This document shows positions 46,881-61,635 of a stretch of 64,000 nt of DNA, one piece after another. The stretch's first letter is position 1. The number at the start of each line of letters is the position of its first letter. Origin of the DNA: Argentina anserina (lineage: Eukaryota > Streptophyta > Magnoliopsida > Rosales > Rosaceae). The notes beneath the pieces are model-generated. The model was not told the DNA's origin and did not search any database. It saw only the letters and a list, made by a program, of their open reading frames with translations. A program made the position numbers and the translations under genes. Location of the stretch: NCBI RefSeq assembly GCF_933775445.1, contig NC_065877.1, forward strand, positions 8,928,001-8,992,000, read 5' to 3'.

Positions 46881-49800
46881 AATCGTTGGGTATTAATTAT
46901 TATTTTAACGGTCGGTGCCTGAACTCGACGGTGCACCGAATCCTCTTCCTGCCTATTATGGTAATAAGTCTTCTTTAATAAGATTCAATTGCAAAAGGAA
47001 GAACACAAGTTCTCATAATACATATGTGAGAAACTGAGAATCATTATTTTCATACTAGCTCCTACAACAATTATCTTCTTTTTTTTAAATCCGAAACTAC
47101 AGGTTGGTGCCTATAATGCAAATAGAGCCTAAATTATCATAATTGAATTTGTATGAACACAGTTTAGGATTTGGTAATGGCACTTTTAAGAAATTGGGAG
47201 GGGGACAAAAACAAAGATAAATATGCGGATCTCTCTCTAATATTTTACAGCCAATACAAAATCATAAATATGGGAATGGGATACCATTTTGTGCGACAAA
47301 TGCCTGCAGCACAGCTTGAATTGCAAGATGTGAGATTTAGTACAAGCATAAATAGAGAAACAATTGCAAAAATTTCTGAACCCTGAACCCCTCTCTCATG
47401 CTTTGAATTTCTTTGACTGCAGAAGATTTTTTTTGATCTAAAACATTCAGGGTTGGATTGATCTGTCACCACCTAACATTACTCTTTATTACCTATCATT
47501 TTCCAATGCTACCATGACTCTTATAATTTGTTGTAAAGCCCCATATCTTGTTACTCATAGATTTGAGACAGATTTATAGCAGTTGTTGGTAGAGCTTCAA
47601 TCTGTCCCTATTCATTATCTACATTTCATATTAATCCCTACATAAAACTTTCAGATATTCCTACAAGTTAAAAGGTTAAATCCCACTCTCACAGTCTGAA
47701 ATGGAATCTAGAATTTTGGGTAAATGGCATCAGAACTTTGCAGCTGCCATGATGCTCTGATAAAAACTTACCTTCTTGCAATGCATAATCAGAACTCAGA
47801 GCTCAGAAGCACTCAGATTTAGTGGTAAAGCCTGGGGTAGCCATTGTCCATTGCTATAATTACAAACTTCCCCTCGCTAGACATATGTCCTCTTGTGATT
47901 GGAAAAAATTGCTTCAATTATATGCTCTAAGAATAAAAGTTGCATAGTATGCAACTTCAGCTGTTACCCCAAACTCAAGGTGACACCTGTGAATCTGTGA
48001 TGAACATGAACATTATTCATATCCAATCCACCCAAAGTTTTGAGCTCCCTTTTCAGTTTCAATTCGGAAGGGCCGGGAAGGGGTTTATCTCTTTTTCAAT
48101 TTGGTCTCTCAAAGTTGAAGCAAAACCAAGACCCTTTTCCCTTTGTCTGAAATCTTTCATGGTCATTGGGTTCTTTTTGACTTGTTCTGCAGATCAATTT
48201 AGCACAAATTTTCAGGTCCTAACTACCAATTGAACTTGAGCTTAAGTGATTATTGGCTTAAGTTTTTCCAAAGTTTTGGTAATGTCCCTTGTGAACTTTA
48301 CTCATGACAAAAGACCAAAAGTTGTTGAGGCTCAAAAGGGTTTTAGTGACTGGTAGTTTTAGTCTAGATAGCTAATTACTTAACCTGCACTCAATCCATT
48401 TCTATATCTTCCTTCTTCCCTTTTTGCAATTTGTTCTCCCTTTTGGGGGGTCTTTGCTGTAGCAACAGTTGGAACTGATGTAATAGCTAGCTTGGAGGGA
48501 AAAATTGGATCAAAGGAAATGATTAAGAACATCATGCTTAGACTGTTAGTTCAGGTTTTATTTTGACTCGATCTCTCTCTTTTCTTTTTACTTTCAGAAC
48601 ATAATGTACTTTTCTTTTAGAAAAGGAAATTGAAAAGAAATAAAAAAATTTAAACTCTATGTGCACCGAAAGAAAGAAGAGGGATTAGAAGTCTTACCAA
48701 AAAATTCAAACTGGCATGTATTAGGGATTTAATATTAGATTGTTTGCTTTATGGAGTTTATGCCGCTTGAAGAAGCATGCTGGCCATTGTTGTTTTAACT
48801 TTATAGCTTGTTAATTTATCTTTGATTATTTTTATTTTTCTCCCACTTGGGGAGACCTTAAGCAAGTACCCCTCCCAAGTGCAATGGAGGTCACTTGCCT
48901 AGGCCATGAGCCTTCTTGATCGCCCATTGACCCCGTGATTACACATCAAATGGCATAATAAGAGTTCATTTCACATGTACGTACATGCAGATAATACAAG
49001 TGCTAGCTAGGAACTTGCTTCAACTCCAAGCAATAAAAATTACCAGTTGCGCTTCAGCCGTATCAATGCCTATTTTCTGTAAATCAGCTTCATATAATAA
49101 TTTTATCTGGTGAAAGAATGACAAAACAAAAAGAAAAACTCTCGGAAAGAATATCGATCAACTAATTGTATCCAAGAGCTAACGAAATTGCACGCTAATA
49201 TGCTTGCCAATAGCAACCGACCGGCCATGCTAATCGATTGTGAGTGTTAATTAGAATTTAGAAGTACCTATCTTTACGGTGGAAAGGGGTCGATGAAGAG
49301 AACATAATTAAGATCATGGCTAATCTGACAGAGATAGAACAGGAGAAGAGTTCAAAGAATGGTACATGTCACGGATCCCAAACACAAAATTCATACAGGA
49401 GTGCAAGATTTATGGAGCAAGATAAGGATCAAACTTTCCAAGTCGCAGTTGTCCTCAAGTCATTGTCTTCTTCCGCAAGTAAAAAATGCGTTCCAAGCAG
49501 ATTCAGGAAATGACAAAATGTACTCATCATGATCAGATTAGAAAGCCTACGTGTAACTCAAGGCAGACCAAGACATAGTGGTTTTCTACATCATGTACGT
49601 GGTACATAGAATCGTACGTGCATGAACCCGAGCTGGAAATGGGGAAATTGGCTAGCTAGCTAGCTAGTAATCTAGTAACAAGCATTAGGTTTTTGAGGTT
49701 AAGTACACTATAATAATGCCTGGGATTCTCAAGTTACAAGTTGCAGGCAATTGGTGGTTACCTTTGAATGTGGGTAAGCACTAAGCAGTGCGATTTTACA

Positions 49801-51687
49801 AGTTGCATGAACTGCAATGGAGTGGTCTGTGGGCAACTCCGTCTGTCAGTTCTCTTCTTGGACCCAATAATACGATATATGATATTTCCTCAATCCGCAT
49901 CATGATCAGTATGCGCTAGGTGTCAGCATTGTTATCGTCGAAAGATCGATTAACGACTGGTTTTTCGACAGAGCTAGGTAGACGTACACGACTTAAATTT
50001 GAGATTAAGTGCATGGCACCCATGGCGGTCAAATGATCATTCTCAATTTTTAAACTTTGAGTATAATTGGTTGAAATATTAGATAGTACAACTTCATTAT
50101 TGCATTTAAGTATGAATTTTGACCTTCATGACAATATGTTAAAGTCATATGATTGAGTAATTTTACCCTAATTTTCAATTATTCACACAATTCTTAAGAC
50201 TTGTTATCATCATTAATCAATGAATCTATAATATTTTATATATATTTTCTGTACATATATATGTAAACTAATATATGTAATATTTTTAACAATTAATATG
50301 AAAGTTTTTTTCATTTTTATGCGAATAGATTATTCTTCCAAATGAACACTTATTAATTTAGAATCAGTGAAAATTCTCTTATCGTTACATTTTATTTACT
50401 TATAAACTTTGACCCTCTTAATTCATGTTTCTGGCTACGCCACCTGATATCCAAATGTAATGAGTGGTAAATGGAATTTAAAATGTGTGCGAATCAATAT
50501 ATACGAGAGTTAATATGATCACTCTATGATCTCAAATGGCCGGAACACGAGAGCTAATATGATCACTCTATGATATTAAATAGAACGATCAAACACATCA
50601 ACATGTATTGCATGCCACCGGCAGTTTAATTGTATTACTTAGATTTCTGTGTATCCGTGTACGCATTCATAAATTCCAGAGAAATTTAGAGATAACATAA
50701 TTTTTCTAAAAGAAATTTGCCGACAGATATCAAACAAGAAGATTTTAGCTAGCTTGACATACTAGCTAGCTATAAATTTCTCCTAACTAAGACTATGTAC
50801 TGGGGGCGTAATGAGACATTTTGGGGGATTCACATTTCAAATTTCAGATGAATAGTGACATGCACGTTAGTTGGTGGCTTGCTTGGGAGACTTGAAATCA
50901 CTTGATCGAGCCAGGACGTACGACGGTGCCTCTGCATCTTAAGTTGGGCGTTTTAAAAGCCTAATTGCATGGTGTTGTCTTTGACTAAGAGATATATGAG
51001 CCAAAATAATAAGAAAGTAAGACAGCAAAGGACCTAATAAGAAAGCAAACGAACTTTAGACACATCTTACCTATATATTTTGGTTTGGTTGGTTTCTTTT
51101 TGGAGTTTCAAATCAACAAGGGCTAGCTTTGTTAGCTTGCCCACCAAATTAAAGAGTAAACAAACGAAAAGGCAAACAGAAAACTATCTAGTTCTGCTTG
51201 CTGGTGTGAGGACTGTTAAAGACAAGTGAAAGAGACTTTTATGCATGAATATTGACACGAAAAGATAGATTCATTTTCGAATTCGAAACAGGAAAGCGTT
51301 TTCATGTGGGAAATTTGGTACTATATTATTTTGGTGTATCTGAATAGTCTAAACTCCTTAAACCCTAGCTTGTTTGAAGGACTAGAATCATAAGCTGCAG
51401 CTAGCTTTTTGACTCCTTTTATATACTGATCTATATATAAGTATAGATATTATATCGTTATCATGCCGACAGCAAATAAAGAGGAAAATTTAGTATTCGA
51501 GAATTTTCATATTCAAAATCTTTGAATAATTTGGATGGCTTTTTCTATTTGTATGCAGGCCTTAGTGCCTTGAATAAGTTTCGAAGAATATATACAGATT
51601 TCTATGACCCCATGCATGCACTTTAATACATGTGACGGTTAATATAGTTAATGTATGTCCAAATTGATCATTTCTTCTAATCAATTA
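46881..51687. other. Long AT-rich spacer
   Basis: No gene, RNA or mobile element I can support. The open frames here are short and have no motifs. Some microRNA families were looked for by mature sequence and not found. Confidence 0.45.
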
Positions 51688-51938
51688 CTCCCTCATTTGT
51701 TTAATATAAGTCGTTTTAGGAGTTTTCACACAGATTCAGAAACAATTTTAATGACAATTTAACCCATATTTAAGGCTTCATTACTCTTAATTAATACTCA
51801 TCGCTTTTCTCTTTTATTCGTGTCATTATTGTAGCTCAGGGATAAATTATGAAATACTATGAAGTTAAAGCTAAAACGAATTATATATTAAAACGAAAAT
51901 CAAAACTTAAAACGATTTATATTAAAAAATGGAAGGAG
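51688..51938. mobile_element. Stowaway-type MITE (Tc1/mariner)
   Basis: 251 bp, starting CTCCCTCATTTGTTTAATAT and ending ATATTAAAAAATGGAAGGAG as an inverted repeat, flanked by TA on both sides (51686-51687, 51939-51940). The CTCCCTC...GGAG ends and TA target are diagnostic for Stowaway elements. Inner matches AAGTCGTTTTAGG and CTTAAAACGATTT. Non-coding. Confidence 0.9.
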
Positions 51939-53650
51939 TAATTAATTAATCGATTGTTATTAGATCTGTGACCAATTAACAAAACCCATATGACAATGTC
52001 ACTCTATTAATATGCACTATGTTTGGAATTGAAGAAAAAGTGATGACAATGGCAAGTAGATGTGGAATATTGCGGCCAATCGGCCATGACTAGATTGTGA
52101 GTAAAGGGATGCATGCATACTGGAATTATAATCCAACAACATGTGTAGAACTAATTTTACTCAGAGGGCCAATTACAAAGCTGAAGGCATTTTAGTATAC
52201 TGTATGTGAAATAAAAAAATTAAATGAAATTGCAGGGGAGAATTTTTATGGTGGTGGATGCAACGAATTAATTTTCGTTAGTTCGTGCTAGTTCTTATCT
52301 CACAGTTTGGGATCATATAATTGGGGCATTTGTCGAGGACTAATAGTACTATCCTCGACAGATATCTATCATACGATGCAGCCGACTATTTCGGAAGAGA
52401 AGACATAGTGACCTAGTGAAGGGGAATTGGAACGTGAAGATCATATGATTTGGTTTCCTTAAAGCTAGCTCAAATGTCTCCTATTTTCTTTGACACTATT
52501 GATCGTCCAACCCCCTTCCCATCATAATTTGTTTCACTTTCACTTGCTGCTCTCACAGTCTCACATGATCAGCAAGCTCTCAATTCTTACACGAAATCAA
52601 GTACATTATTCCTGAATGTGCATTTCAAATTGAGAGTCTCATAATGGATGCATTCATATGTTTTTGTAAAGAAATATTAACGCAGCGGAACTCAAAGATC
52701 TATGCATATAAAAGATCTCCAAATACAAAAAAAAATATTGATGCTTATATAGGTATCAATAAACTAAACAAAATCAAAGTCATAATCTAGCATAAAGAAT
52801 CGAAATTAAAAAGAAAACAAAGAAACCTAATAAAAGAATTATAAAAGGAAAATATAACTAGCCAATAATACTAAATCTCAAATCGAAACAATAAAACGTC
52901 ATTAATTGGCTTAAAACTGATGGGACTCACCAAAGTGAGTTTTTTAGATCTCGTTGTTTCCATTACATAAAAATATTTTGCATTTCAAACAGACATTTTG
53001 GCAAAAATCTACTCAAATCTGATTCACAAATTAAAATCTGCAATTTTGTACGAGCAACCCGAAAAGTCCAAAAGATCATCTTCTTAAATATTCCAGCAAC
53101 TAATTATCTTAGAACGCGCGAAATATTTATCTTCAAATCATTCTTCTTAATTGTTTGCCGCTCCCTTGCCTTTATATTTTTCTGATTTAACTTACCACAT
53201 CATTGTTCTGTATTAGTCTCCTCCACTTCGAAATAACTCGACCTCGAGTTCCTCTTAAATAAAGAACAAGAACATGTAGATAACAAACCCCAATTGAACA
53301 TGTGGCTTGTAGACACGATCTTCAGCAAACTCTAATGGCACCACCATGAAGCCAACTCCAAAGATGAGCCTGTCAAACGCTACTTGAACAGATTTTTCTC
53401 GCATCCCAAAATTACAATGTTGAATAACCTCTTATGAATAATTAGATTGAAACTTCAAATTTTCTTCAACAATAATAACCATGTCAACAAATGTAATTTC
53501 TTCTTTTAACTCTTCATAGATAAATTCTGGTGGAGCGTCTTCCATTGAAAATTCATCGACAATTTCTTGGGAGACTTCCTCCACTGCAATATATTTTGTC
53601 TTTTCTTCAATTGAAAAATTATTCTCAATAGGTAAAGCAAACTCCTCAAG

Positions 53651-53854
53651 CTATATCTTCTTCTTTTCCACCTTAGAATGGTACTTCTTAATCAAAAAAT
53701 ATCTTGGCATAAATTTTTCTCTAAGAAGACCTTTCATTTTTCTCCAGGTTCTAACATGATCTCTACCTTCCATCTTTCTGGCTTTTTGTAATCTATCCCA
53801 CAGTCCCTTGAGATGGGAAGCAACCGTCTTGACTTTCTTATGATATGGAATCAT
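53651..53854 (-). pseudogene. Gypsy gag fragment
   Basis: The peptide MEGRDHVRTWRKMKGLLREK followed by FMPRYF matches the conserved retrotransposon-gag core (a VRTWxxMKxxLRxKFxPxxY pattern). It is preceded by KVKTVASHLKGLWDRLQ and followed by KYHSKVEKKK before a stop. Upstream and downstream gag sequence is out of frame or lost. Confidence 0.72.
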
Positions 53855-53954
53855 TATGATCTCTAAGAATATTTCAACCTCATCCAGTCAGTTTAGAAAA
53901 CTCTAGCACCTCGTGCATGTGACCGGAAAACTGGCAAAAACTTGTTACTGCTTC

Positions 53955-54606
<652 letters not shown>

Positions 54607-55700
54607 ACTGCTTCTACAATTTTGACTTGAAGTATTCTTTCGCCCATTTGATCATCCTTCCATGTCTCTACTACGATTGATATTATGTTCTTCCAACAAC
54701 TCGCGAATTTCTATGAGCTGATTAGATCAAGCAGCCATTGATGTAGAAAAATATGAAGAAGCAACATCTGGATATGCTATGGTAACCGGATTGTTACCAT
54801 GTTGTTCGTCACCCATAGATAAGCAAAATAGATAAAAGAGACAGGTTAGACATGCTTTGATACCACTTGATGCAACAGAATTAATCCATTGGAATCCACC
54901 AATGGTATCCTTGAATCCACAAGAATAAGGTTTCACGAATCCACGAGAAGTTATGAAATTCACCAGGATAATTGAGAAAACTCAAAGATTTATTGATATA
55001 AAATATCTCCAAAAAAATGATGCTTATATAGGTATCAATAACCTAAACAAAATCAAAATCATAATCTAACATTGAAACCCAAAGAATCCAAATTAAAAAT
55101 GAAACAAAGAAACCTAAATAAAAGAGGTCTAAAAAGAAAATATTATAACTACCCTATAATACTAAATCTCGAATCAGAATAGTAAAACGCCATTAATTGG
55201 CTTAAAACTGATTGGGCTCACTAAAGTCAGTTTTGTAAATCTCGTTATTCTCATTCCAAAAAGATAGTATGTATCTCAAACAAACATTCTTACTAAAATC
55301 TACTCAATTTGATTCACAAATTAAAATATGCAATTTTATACAAGCAACTTGAAAAGTCCAAAAGATCATCTTCTTAAATATTCAAGCAGCTAGTTGTTTT
55401 AGAACGTGCGAAATACCTATTTTCAAATCATTATTCTTAATTTTCGTCGCTTCCTTACTTTTATATTTTTCTGATTTAATTTATTACATCTATATCATGT
55501 ATCAAATATCACCAGACATTATGATTCTTATTGTGAACTATTATTGATGTCGAAAAGTAACAAATAGTTGTAGAGTTTAGTAATCATATCACCATCATCA
55601 TTGTCGAAAAATTACCACACAAGGTGGGAGCACTTGAACTGTGGTAATCATATTCATTTTGAGTCTTTGACATAATGAACACCTACGTACCCTCCCTATC

Positions 55701-56184
55701 CAGGCACGGATGCAAAGTCTGCAGCCCACCCCATTTTTTCAAAAGAAACCCAAATTTTACTAGATATTAGAACATAAGAAAAACAAATAAGAAAAAATAG
55801 GTTGAAAGTCAAGACTTTTTCTCTCGTCGTCCACTCCATGACTACACTATCTCTCATATAAGTCCTCTGCAATTTTTGTTACTCTAAAACTCTAATCACT
55901 CTATTTGAAAAATCTTCATCCATAAAATTCTAATCATTCGTATCTATTTCTTATATTAGTTTTTTGAGTTTATTTGCTATGTTTTTCTTAAGATTCTCTA
56001 TCAATACAAAGTACATATGATAATTCATTTAACTTGAATCTCAGTCTTCTATCTTGTTCCAATAGGCGTAAACTATTATTTACATGTTGAAATTATCATT
56101 GTTCTACTACGAAGTCCTTAAAAAAAAATTTGGCCTTCGCCCAAATTTAACACACCCTATTATTAAATCATGGATCCGTCCATG
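55701..56184. mobile_element. hAT-type MITE
   Basis: 484 bp, beginning CAGGCACGGATGCAAAG and ending ATGGATCCGTCCATG (imperfect TIR), flanked by TCCCTATC (55693-55700) and TTCCTATC (56185-56192), a 7/8 TSD. The right end carries AAAATTTGGCCTTCGCCCAAA, also seen in the remnant at 38.6 kb. Confidence 0.75.
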
Positions 56185-56369
56185 TTCCTATCTATTATCT
56201 TACGAGGTCGATCATTCTATCTATCGAGATGGATCAATATCATCTGGCCATTGGCCTTGTTCAGATTCAAGCATAAAACCTCAGTCATGTTCTATTGGGT
56301 GATTGTAACACCACTTACCTGATAACAAATTACTTTCAATTTACATCAGTTAACTAATGTCTCTTCATT

Positions 56370-56830
56370 GTAAAGGCCGGGCCGGGCATACTAATAAAAT
56401 TGAGGCCCACGGACTACACACGGGCCTGGGCCTTACAGGCTTTTTGAAACAGACCGGGTCGGGTACATTATATTTATGTGTAATGTATATTTTTTATATA
56501 AAAAATAAGATATGATAATTATTTAACTAAATATAGTACAAAAATTAAGAAATATAACAAAATAATTTAAATAATTAACATATACAACAAATAAATACAT
56601 ATAAAATTATTAATTTAAAAATGAATGAGTTTTGATCGGGCTTTTTAGGGCCGGGTCAAGTTTTGGCCTTATGGGCTCCAACGGGCCGGGCCGAGGTTTG
56701 AACCCTCGGTCTCTACCCGGCCTTATACCCATAGGTCGAGCTGTGATTGGGCTTTGACCGGGCCAGGTCTTGGGCCGGGCTACCCACAGGCCGCCCACGG
56801 GCTTTTAGGCCTGCGGGCCAAGTGATGACC
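56370..56830. repeat. GGCCGGGCC-rich dispersed repeat
   Basis: GC-rich ends (GTAAAGGCCGGGCCGGGCAT at 56,373 and CCACGGGCTTTTAGGCCTGCG near 56,795) around an AT-only core at 56,470-56,630. GGGCC words recur in both orientations. Probably a decayed MITE; TSD not resolved. Confidence 0.55.
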
Positions 56831-59527
56831 CTTACTTCATTGTTTGTAGTAACTTACAAACAGACCGAGAAAAACAGTTTATAGAAACTTACAAAATATG
56901 ATATTCACACAAAATCAATACACCCCCAAAAAAAAAATCTGCATAACTAGCTTTCTTGCATAATAATAGTGCCTATCTGCTTCAAGATGGATGCACTAGC
57001 CCATTAGGAACTTTTTTGCATATGCTAGCTTAATTTAAATGATTCGGCTCTTAAAACATTCGTCGTGGTTCCTTGTTTTATTTAGCTTTTTGTTGATCAA
57101 CAAAATGATTGGACCTTATAATTTTAGAGAATACATATGAAGTCTGGAAGACGTTTAAAAATTATCAAGGTGAAAGATGAACAAACGGTAATGGAGTTTC
57201 AGGAAGCAAAACTGTTTCACAATTGACGGGATAGAAGATACCACCTAATTTAGATTCCAAAGTTTGGGTAGGTATTCCTTGGTTCATGCCTTTTAAGTTT
57301 TAACTAATCTTTAAGAAGCACTTTGATTTTCCAATTATGGTTCTTCCGAAGTCAAATAACCCTTTGTCCTTGTAAGAAATCTCTGCTTTTACAGAGAATA
57401 TTTATCTTGTCAAAACATTTTGAACATAAGGTCAAAAGAGTGATGTAAAACCGTATGAGCGCTTCAAAGTATTGGAAGATGAATACTGAACTGTGAAGAT
57501 GTCAATATCTTACTGAAAATTTGGTCAAACCGCAGGGGCTTCGTACTATAAAGGTCACTGATGAGTTTAAGAGTGCCCCTCGTTACCCAAAATTCTTTTA
57601 TGTTCATAATACGGATTATCTGTAATCTCCTAGAAATGTTATTTTAGAGCCAAATGAAATAATTACAAGTCATATCACTTATGTGGTTTGCTCTAGATAC
57701 ACAAAGAATAGAGACAACGTATATATGTTCCTAATCCTATGCAAGATATATCTGATCTAAAACGGGCGCATAAAATATTCACGTGTAAAATGAGTAATTA
57801 TATAATTTCTCTAGAACACTTAGGCGTCAAGTCAAAGATTACGAACTACAATGCTGTAGTAGAATCATTATGCTCACAAACATTTGTCTTTCATAACAAT
57901 TCATATAGCAAGAAGCTTATTGGACGTATGCTTATTTTATTTGTATTATGGAAGAAGAAACCGCATGCGAACCCACTAATCTCTATCAATCTGTGACATT
58001 AATCCATGATTGCTTCAACTTCATTAGTGATCTAAAAGAGGATGAGAAGCACCCAAAATGAGTGCATGTCTTCATAGGATTCGACTATGCGTCCTGGATA
58101 CCAAAAACTCAAATTTTAGAAAGAGTTATGTTTCTACTTTCTACTATGCAAACGAACTTAATGCTACACCTGAAGTTTAACACTCGAATCTCCTCCCTCC
58201 ATCAATGTCGTTCATTAAATAAGAAAAGGAAAAACATCCAATTGTCATTTGCAAAACAAAAAAACAGAGGGGGTGTCGAATCCTCGAATTCTCCTTCCAC
58301 TAATCTGAGTAATCTCAATGGCTGTTTCCTATCTGTGTACTTGGTTACAAATGATTGCTTTTCAATGTTCAGCTTCCAAGTTTTGCGGACTTATGTAGAT
58401 CTACAGCTCGTTTTGAAATGCTATTAAGCCCAAAAGACTGAGGTCTTTCAGATAAATCCATTTCAGAACTCAAAAGGAGTTGTTGAGAAATCAGGAACAT
58501 TCAGCATGAACAACCAGTGCCATTAGAAGATTAGAATGTGTTCCAGAATCCAGAAGAGTTGTATTGAGTCCTCCCAACACTGGGTCAGGAATTATGGTGT
58601 ACGGTATCTCAACTACTCAACAATATCATTTCTAAGCTTTTGAACATGATGAACATGATCAACCAAGCATACAGCTAATAGCCCATCACAAACAGAAGAC
58701 CAAACAATTTATCTCCAACACTCAAAGCAGGAGACCAACAATTGGTCTCGCACAAGAACTGGAAATTCATTTTAACTTGGATATCAATCGAGTGAAAAAC
58801 TGATCTGGTTGTACATTTCTCCTGCAATTCATTACACATCAGGATTTCTTTCAGTGACATGTCAAGGTAAAGCAGACTATTAGATGATGATTCATGTACT
58901 TGAATCTATAAACCGTTGTTGAAAAGAAAAAATAAATCACAAATCAGTTCCTTAACTAAACCCAGCACTCAGAACATAGATTTAAACTTTCAAAAAACAT
59001 TCGCTCTTGCCCATCTATAGGTCGACGCCAAAAACCACCACCAGTCACGAATTCAACCGTGGTGCAAGGGAGCAAAATATGAGAACTCTTGACAAAACGC
59101 AATGACTTACAGCTATTTGGCTCCTAACTCCCTGTCAATAAGGTCAGCACATATTAGAATACCAAGAAAGTAGCAGGTAAAACTTTTCTATTCATACCCC
59201 AGAAATATGAGTTATTAGCACATCAAATTTGCCAAAGTATTATCTACGTATAGGCCGCCAAACGATAAGCCAATTAACATGGATAAGTGATAGACTCGTA
59301 GAAGTAAAGAACAGGACTGGATATGAACACATAAATTACGGTCACATCACTTGGTAAACTATATGAGTAGTTTGGTGTCTCTACTTCTATCCATTCAAAA
59401 CAGTGGTAATACATCTGCAATAGACTAATGCTTCAAAAGAGAAATGTGATCATACAAAAAGGAAAGATTCAGGCCAAAACTTTACATCAAATATTCTGTT
59501 GGCCAATGACTCTCAATGATCCAACAC
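56831..59527. other. Spacer, no gene recognised
   Basis: Degenerate open frames at 57.7-58.4 kb (for example 58062-58427, containing NKKRKNIQLSFAKQKN) suggest an old coding remnant. I do not recognise a family. The last part includes the 3' UTR of the cp29 gene. Confidence 0.4.
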
Positions 59528-61080
59528 TCAAAATTGACGCCTTGGCGGCCTTGGTTCTGCTGGGCTGACGCGAATAGATCTTCCACCCAGATCCTGCAAA
59601 AAAAAATTATAAAAGAAACAAAATTAGAAACACAATGGTGACACACCTGGGATATAATACAAACACTTTTGGTGATAATATACGTACAACACCATCCAAA
59701 GATTCAATGGCACTGTTCATTTCTTCAGCAGAACCGTATGTCACAAAACCAAAACCCCTCGACCGGCCACTATCCCTGTCAAAAACTACCTTGGCCTCCA
59801 AAACCCTTCCTTGCTCGTTGAACAAGTTCTCAAGTGCCAAATTGTCAACACCCCATGCAAGGTTACCCACATACAGGCGGTTGGAAGAGTCACCACCATA
59901 ACCTCCACCACCTCTGGGAGCACCTCCCCTGGCACCTCTGAAAGAATCCTCAGTCCTAGGTGGGGGAGGTCCATAGTTTACCCTCAACGCCCTTCCATCA
60001 AGTTCCTGCAAAAAGTCATAGATGTTAGGTATAGAGTTCCATAGTTTACTCTTGCTTATATACAATGAACAGGGCCCTTAAAAGCCAATATAGATGTTAG
60101 GCATAGAGCATAAAATTCACATCAAGACAGGTATTATTGAGCTCAAAAACAAACTTCCTTTTTTACAGAACTAATCTTCACAAGTTTCACTTCATTACCA
60201 AACTTCTCAAACCAATTCTATTTCAAATAAACAAGTATTTTCATGAGCCCAATCAACTAATTCACTTTCTGCAAAGATGTACCTTTGCTAATACACAATA
60301 AATAGGTTCAAGGTTCTCACGCACGAAATGTAATCAAATATATCCATCACTCAGACCAATAGAGCAATCACTATAGTAGCCATAATTCAAACACAAACTT
60401 TTCTGCTTAACCAAATCTTCAACAATTCTCAATCCAAGTATCCAACGTTCTCAAATTTCAAACAATTTGCCACATTTACACAAATACACAAACAAATAAA
60501 AGACACAATAGGGCTACTTACATAGCCGTTGAACTGCCTTGCAGCTGCTTCTACTTCCTGAGCACTCGACATGGTCACAAACCCGAATCCTCTGCTTCTC
60601 CCAGTGGTCTTGTCATATATCACCTGCCCAATACATAAGAAAATCTTCCATTAATCCCAAAACAACATTGAACCCACAATTTATCTCCACTCAATTCACA
60701 AAAAGATTCGAACTTTCACACGAAACCCATACCTCAACCATCTCAACATTCCCAGCACCCTCAAAGAGCTCAGCGAGCTGAGCACTGTCCACAGTGAAGG
60801 GAAGGTTCCCGACGAAGAGCTTAAGGTCCGGCGAGAAATTGGGCTCGCCGCCGTCGTCGCTGAGAACCTCCTCGTCCTGGTCGTAGTCCGAAACGGCGAC
60901 GTGTCGCACGACCGACCTGGACGACTTGCCGGAGCTGAGAAATGAGGCCGAAATCGAAATGGGCTTTAGTGATGAGAAAGAGAGAGAGAAGAGGGAGACG
61001 GAGGTGGGTTTGAGGGAGTAGAGGGCTAGGGTTTGGGGGGTGAGGGAAGGAAGAACCAACGAAGCTGTAGAGGCAGTCAT
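59528..61080 (-). CDS. CP29: 29-kDa chloroplast ribonucleoprotein (cp29), two RRMs
   Basis: Four exons on the minus strand: 61080-60733, 60623-60522, 60005-59688, 59593-59528; phases are all zero and introns GT-AG; 277 aa. Start [16 protein letters not shown] opens a Ser/Thr-rich chloroplast transit peptide (about 60 residues). An in-frame ATG 14 codons upstream is less transit-like. A short acidic segment ([14 protein letters not shown]) precedes RRM1 (RNP2 LFVGNL, RNP1 RGFGFVTM). A Gly-rich linker ([12 protein letters not shown]) separates RRM2 ([14 protein letters not shown]), ending RPPRRQF. Arrangement and the [15 protein letters not shown] and [19 protein letters not shown] segments match cp29A/B of Arabidopsis, which bind and stabilise plastid mRNAs and help editing and cold tolerance. 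Same strand as the synaptotagmin gene, 555 bp upstream of it in window order. Confidence 0.96.
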
Positions 61081-61635
61081 ATTTGCTTTGTTCTTCTTCT
61101 GAAACAAGATAAGGTTTTGCAAAGCAAAAAAGGATGTCCGAGGGTTTAAGAAGAAGGAGTTTAGGATATTTTTACAGACGGATATACCCCTGGAGTTGGT
61201 GGGAATTACGGATAACGATTTTTAGCCCACTTGTGGCTTCATCGGAGCCGTTGGTTTAGAGAGCCCGTTGGCTATGGTTTGAATCAGATGTGAGAGAGGG
61301 GGACAAAAAATGCATGGAGATATTTCTGTGGGGAAAGATGGGCCATGTTGCTTTCATTATTATTACATTGCATGGGCCATAACTCTGGCCCATAAAGATC
61401 TCAATTGAGGGAGCTCGACATTGAGGTCAAAATACAAACACCTATACTTGCTTCTGAACACAACACTAATGTGGCTGAGAAAAGCTCCTAATATCAAATT
61501 GAAAACGACTAATGTCAACTGCGGTGTAAGCGATTGACGACTATTGATTCATTTCCAATCTCCCAATTAGTGGATGTACAATTATCGGTGACTATTGTTA
61601 GAAGTAATTCGTTACTGCAAAACCTGTGATGTCTG

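Noticed and set aside
57730..58430. Possible degenerate coding region
   Set aside because: Frames are short, shifted and match no family I recognise; too weak for a call.
61081..61122. Upstream in-frame start for the cp29 gene
   Set aside because: It would add a Lys/Asn-rich 14-residue extension before a normal transit-peptide start at MTAST; the downstream ATG fits the family better.
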